Under the pieces are notes generated by a model, which searched no databases, had not been told where the DNA came from, and worked only from the letters and a program-made list of their open reading frames with translations. A program made the translations under genes and the position numbers. From positions 116,181 to 180,180 of the forward strand of contig CAUJHZ010000044.1 of the NCBI GenBank assembly GCA_963205185.1: a DNA stretch of 64,000 nt, read 5' to 3'. This DNA is from Planctomycetota bacterium. Lineage in GTDB: Bacteria > Planctomycetota > Phycisphaerae > Phycisphaerales > UBA5793. Of the stretch, positions 61,155-64,000 are shown in pieces; position 1 is the stretch's first letter; every line of letters begins with the position of its first letter.

Positions 61155-61991
61155 TCATTCGAGGCGCGGCCGGTCCGCGCCTCCCTCGATCGCCGCCGCG
61201 GTCAGCCGGCGGTCCGACGCCCCCTCGGCGCCGGCCACGGTTTCAATGATCTGCTCCGACGCCCGGCCGAGATAGAGGTCGATGAAGTAGTGGATCACAT
61301 ACAGCAGCGGCGTGACGCCGATGGCAATGACGAACTTGAAAATGTAGCCGCTGGAGGAGGTGTTGAGATACTTGAGAAATGTAAAATCGTCGTCGGCCTT
61401 GGAATACCCCAGCTTCCACGGCAGGTAGAGGCCGATGAACCCGACCACGAAGGTATCGACGAGTTGGCTCACCAGCGTCGATCCGGTGGCCCGCAGCCAG
61501 AGCAGGCGGTGCCCCGTGCGCCGCCGCACGATCCAGAACACCATGACATCGATGAACTGGCTCAGCAGAAACGCCGCAATCGAGCCGACGATGATCCACT
61601 GCGACTGCAGGAAGACGCGGTTGAACGACGCATCGTCGATGGGCGAGTACGCCGGGGCCTCCACGAACTGGCAGAGCCACACCGCAAAGAACGCGTAGGC
61701 GATCACGCATGCGGCCAGCAGGCTCAGGCGCTTGACGCCGGGGCGGCCGAAGTACTCGTTGATGATGTCCGAGGTGACGAAGACGACCGGCCAGATGATC
61801 ACGCCGCAACTGAGCGTGAAGTCATGCCACGGCGTGTGAACCTCGAAGAGTTTGCCCCCGACCATCTCGGCGATCAGCGCGTTGCCCAGAAAAACGCCCC
61901 CCAGGATCATGAAAAGCGTCTGCCGCCGCTGCTCACTGCTGTGCAGCGGGTTGAGCGTGGCCTGGTCGAGAGTCGGGGCGGATCGGGTCAC
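61155..61991 (-). CDS. VUT family / queuosine-precursor transporter (YhhQ-like)
   Basis: 278 aa from GTG 61991 with GGAG 7 nt upstream; longer upstream frames have no such site. Six or so TM helices with the family pattern 'GVIIWPVVFVTSDIINEYFG' (conserved Asp/Asn/Glu-Tyr), 'SQFIDVMVFWIVRRRTGHR' and 'LVDTFVVGFIGLY'. YhhQ imports preQ0/preQ1 for queuosine. It is the first gene of the long minus-strand block, 29 bp before the peptidase, but the functional connection is not obvious. Confidence 0.9.
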   Translation of the reverse strand: MTRSAPTLDQATLNPLHSSEQRRQTLFMILGGVFLGNALIAEMVGGKLFEVHTPWHDFTLSCGVIIWPVVFVTSDIINEYFGRPGVKRLSLLAACVIAYAFFAVWLCQFVEAPAYSPIDDASFNRVFLQSQWIIVGSIAAFLLSQFIDVMVFWIVRRRTGHRLLWLRATGSTLVSQLVDTFVVGFIGLYLPWKLGYSKADDDFTFLKYLNTSSSGYIFKFVIAIGVTPLLYVIHYFIDLYLGRASEQIIETVAGAEGASDRRLTAAAIEGGADRPRLE

Positions 61992-62223
61992 TCGATGCTC
62001 CTTTGAGACGCCCACCAGTCTATGAGCGAGGCAGGGAGCGGGCGTGGAGAGCGACGACGCCTTCGGCCGGCCCAAGACTGGCGTCAGAGTTGCAGCCGGG
62101 CCGATGAGCAATCATCGGCCCGATGCCGTTTTGAGAAGGGAACCAGACATGACGTTGACTCGTCCCCTCCTGTCGCCGTACTGTGCTCTGCCGACCCGCA
62201 CTCCTCGGGTCCGGAGGCGATGG
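61992..62223. promoter_or_regulatory. divergent promoter region with leader hairpin
   Basis: 232 bp between two divergent genes, so it should contain both promoters; no clear -35/-10 pair can be picked. GGGCCGATGA (62098-62107) and TCATCGGCCC (62112-62121) form a perfect 10-bp stem with a GCAA tetraloop, followed seven bases later by TTTT (62129-62132). It lies in the leader of the FGE-like gene and resembles an attenuator. An alternative in-frame start at 62149 lies inside this region. Confidence 0.45.
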
Positions 62224-63189
62224 ATGAACCTCGTCCGCTTCACCCTCCTGTCGGCCGCGTGCGTTGCACTTAGCGCTTCCGCGCCCCGTGCGTCTACCCC
62301 CCCGGTCTCGTCGGCCCGCGACACGGAAGACGATGGCTACGTCTGGCGCGTCGTCACCGACATCAACAACCCAAAGTTCGAGGGACGCGTCGGCTGGTTC
62401 GAAGGGCGAGGCAGCGTCCCGTACGTCTACCAGATCGCTCAGACCGAAGTTCTCACTCGACAGTATCTTGAGTTCGTGCGCGCTTACTGGCCGTATTACG
62501 GGGGCGATCCTCGCTCAGAAGACTTCACGGGCATGTTCATTACCGCGAGGCGCGAGGGTAACGGCTATACGTACGAAGCGATGGCTGGTTGGGAAAACTC
62601 GCCCAACACCATGTCGTTGCGGATGGCGGCCCGCTTCTGCAACTGGCTGCACAACGGCAAAATGAACGAAAAATGGGCGTTTGAGTCCGGAGTCTACGAC
62701 GCCGCCACCTTTACGCGGAATCCCGACGGAACCTACAACGACGACTACACGCGCGCGCCCGGCGCGAAATACTGGATTCCAACGGCTGACGAGTGGCTCA
62801 AGGCCGTGTACTACGATCCAGACCGATATGGCCCGGATCGCGGCGGATGGTGGAAACAGCCCGGCGGGTCGGACGCGTTCCTGAAAGTCGGCTATCCACC
62901 CGACGGCCAGACCAACGGGTCGCTGTGGGAGTGGTACAGCAGTTACCTGCCGGCAGGGATGTATCCCGATGTGACCACCCCGTGGGGATTACTCGACGCA
63001 TCCGGCGGCGTCTCGGAGCACACGACCGACGGCTACTCGTTTGGATCAAGTTTTCTGGACGACGGGCCAGAGGTTGTCCGCGAGCACGATAAGGCGGGAC
63101 AGCCGGTCCATTCCACGCACCGTTACCCAGATACAGGCTATCTCGATGGACTGCGCCTGGCGAAGCGCATGATATATGACACGCCCTAG
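62224..63189 (+). CDS. secreted formylglycine-generating-enzyme-like (SUMF1 fold) protein
   Basis: 321 aa from ATG 62224, chosen for GGAGG at 62213-62217 and an immediate signal peptide (MNLVRFTLLSAACVALSASA). FGE-sulfatase-domain signatures are 'YVYQIAQTEVLTRQYLEFVR', 'SLRMAARFCNWLHNG', 'KYWIPTADEWLKAVYYDP' and 'LLDASGGVSEHTTDGYSF'. FGE proteins activate sulfatases; many family members in planctomycetes have lost the catalytic Cys pair and bind other ligands. I see no clear pair of catalytic cysteines, so activity is uncertain. Exported. Confidence 0.88.
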   Translation: MNLVRFTLLSAACVALSASAPRASTPPVSSARDTEDDGYVWRVVTDINNPKFEGRVGWFEGRGSVPYVYQIAQTEVLTRQYLEFVRAYWPYYGGDPRSEDFTGMFITARREGNGYTYEAMAGWENSPNTMSLRMAARFCNWLHNGKMNEKWAFESGVYDAATFTRNPDGTYNDDYTRAPGAKYWIPTADEWLKAVYYDPDRYGPDRGGWWKQPGGSDAFLKVGYPPDGQTNGSLWEWYSSYLPAGMYPDVTTPWGLLDASGGVSEHTTDGYSFGSSFLDDGPEVVREHDKAGQPVHSTHRYPDTGYLDGLRLAKRMIYDTP

Positions 63190-63223
63190 CAGGTACGACG
63201 CCCTCGTACAGGAGCAATTCAGT

Positions 63224-64000
63224 ATGCAACTTCGATTTATCGTTCTCGCGTTCGTGTGCTTGACGCTCACCCGACTCGCTGGCGGAGACATTATCGTGCT
63301 CGCAGAGGTTTCGCAAGGCGAGTACCCGGATTTCGATGTTGATTACGTGAATGGGGAATGGGAGGTATCTCTCAACTCAACCGGCGCGAACAACCTCGGC
63401 GGCACGTTCCGCATCCGCAGCACCGACGATGCATCCGACACCATTCGCTCGATTATTTGCGACCTGGATGATTTGACCGGCGTGGGCATCTATATCGAGG
63501 CGAATCCTAACGCGGGCGGGGCGCTCGTTCGGACCGTCAGAAGCATTTCAACCATCGGTACCGGCCGAATCGTAATGTACAATTGCGAAGTGTCGCACGA
63601 TGTCGGGTCCGTGAGCGTCGACCTCATCATCAATATCGTTGCTGGTGACGAGATTACGGGTAGCATTACTACGGCGGAGAACCTGACATTGGCGAAGGCT
63701 GAATCGACCATCACCGGGAGTTTTTCGGCCAGCGGTGGATTAATCAAGAACATCGAAGCCGCGAGCGCCGTCGGCGCGCTGTCGACACCGATTTCGATCA
63801 ATGCACATGATTACGTCAGGCGCGTCATGGGCACATCGGTCCACGCTAACATCAACGTGACCGGCAACGGCTCGCCCTATGGGGCGTTCGGCCGTCTCGT
63901 GACCACTTCCGGCGATTTCACAGGCAGCCTCACCTGCGAGCGGATCGTGCCAATCGACCAGGGCCAGTACAACGTCGATTTCGACATCGCCGGCGATCTG
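63224..64000 (+). CDS. secreted protein, cut by window end
   Basis: At least 259 codons, open through the last base. ATG 63224 follows GGAG at 63211-63214. A signal peptide (MQLRFIVLAFVCLTLTRLA) ends before 'GGDIIVLAEVSQGEYPD'. The mature part is Thr/Ser/Gly-rich with regular short strands ('TITGSFSASGGLIKNIEAAS', 'VTGNGSPYGAFGRLVTTSG'), suggesting a beta-helix or beta-sandwich. I recognise no domain. It follows the FGE-like gene by 34 bp, probably in one transcript. Composition is slightly less GC-rich than its neighbours. Confidence 0.75.
   Translation, partial: MQLRFIVLAFVCLTLTRLAGGDIIVLAEVSQGEYPDFDVDYVNGEWEVSLNSTGANNLGGTFRIRSTDDASDTIRSIICDLDDLTGVGIYIEANPNAGGALVRTVRSISTIGTGRIVMYNCEVSHDVGSVSVDLIINIVAGDEITGSITTAENLTLAKAESTITGSFSASGGLIKNIEAASAVGALSTPISINAHDYVRRVMGTSVHANINVTGNGSPYGAFGRLVTTSGDFTGSLTCERIVPIDQGQYNVDFDIAGDL

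Overview
The window is high-GC bacterial DNA, most likely from a planctomycete of the class Phycisphaerae. The grounds are a family of small membrane proteins ending in a CGYDLRG...CPECG zinc ribbon, many secreted PQQ-like (BamB-like) beta-propellers, secreted proteins with a Cys-rich beta C-terminal domain, and dispersed GC-rich palindromic repeats. No rRNA, tRNA, CRISPR array, phage gene or insertion sequence was seen. The taxonomic call is inference from these families, not from a marker gene.

Positions 1-20477 are a patchwork of short accessory genes, mostly on the plus strand: AHSA1/SRPBCC proteins, DUF1801 proteins, a MmcQ/YjbR protein, a YciE/YciF-like ferritin-fold protein, an aldo/keto reductase, a PqqB-like metallo-hydrolase and a DUF1697 protein. 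At 11.8-17.4 kb three YegP/DUF1508-like genes are interleaved with three paralogous, unrecognised ~90-105 aa genes. Inside this stretch lie two minus-strand secreted proteins whose last ~100 codons, plus downstream DNA, are near-identical copies. An O-methyltransferase, a zinc-ribbon/SRPBCC fusion and a zinc alcohol dehydrogenase follow.

Positions 20478-22800 form a repeat-rich island: three minus-strand zinc-ribbon membrane genes built from duplicated 5' and 3' blocks, surrounded by at least six whole or partial copies of an imperfect palindrome. One copy supplies the C-terminal residues and stop codon of the neighbouring beta-propeller gene.

Positions 22780-61991 (39 kb) are entirely minus-strand and tightly spaced, with many 4-bp stop/start overlaps. 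In transcription order (right to left): a VUT-family transporter; a 1275-aa secreted M14 carboxypeptidase-S9 peptidase fusion; an unknown exported protein; ExbB, ExbD and TonB; three tandem beta-propellers; a TonB-dependent receptor; two more propellers; a DUF3311/sodium:solute symporter pair; then enzymes that look like aryl-acid chemistry. These are a PaaK/LuxE-like AMP-ligase, an ALDH/LuxC-like reductase, an iron alcohol dehydrogenase, a propeller lipoprotein, a HemN/HemW-like radical SAM enzyme, a GT4 glycosyltransferase, a hot-dog thioesterase, a small multi-pass membrane protein, a PaaK-type ligase, a chorismate-lyase-like protein and a halogenase-like FAD enzyme. An ABC transporter (ATPase plus giant FtsX permease) and two more propellers end the block.

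My reading (inference) is that 30.1-43.9 kb encodes an undescribed pathway making a chorismate-derived aryl acid, activating it, reducing it towards an aldehyde or alcohol and modifying it. It has no ketosynthase or acyl carrier protein, unlike aryl-polyene clusters, and is linked to an envelope system of propellers and TonB-dependent uptake. The last 2 kb, on the plus strand, hold a secreted formylglycine-generating-enzyme-like protein and a secreted protein cut by the window end.
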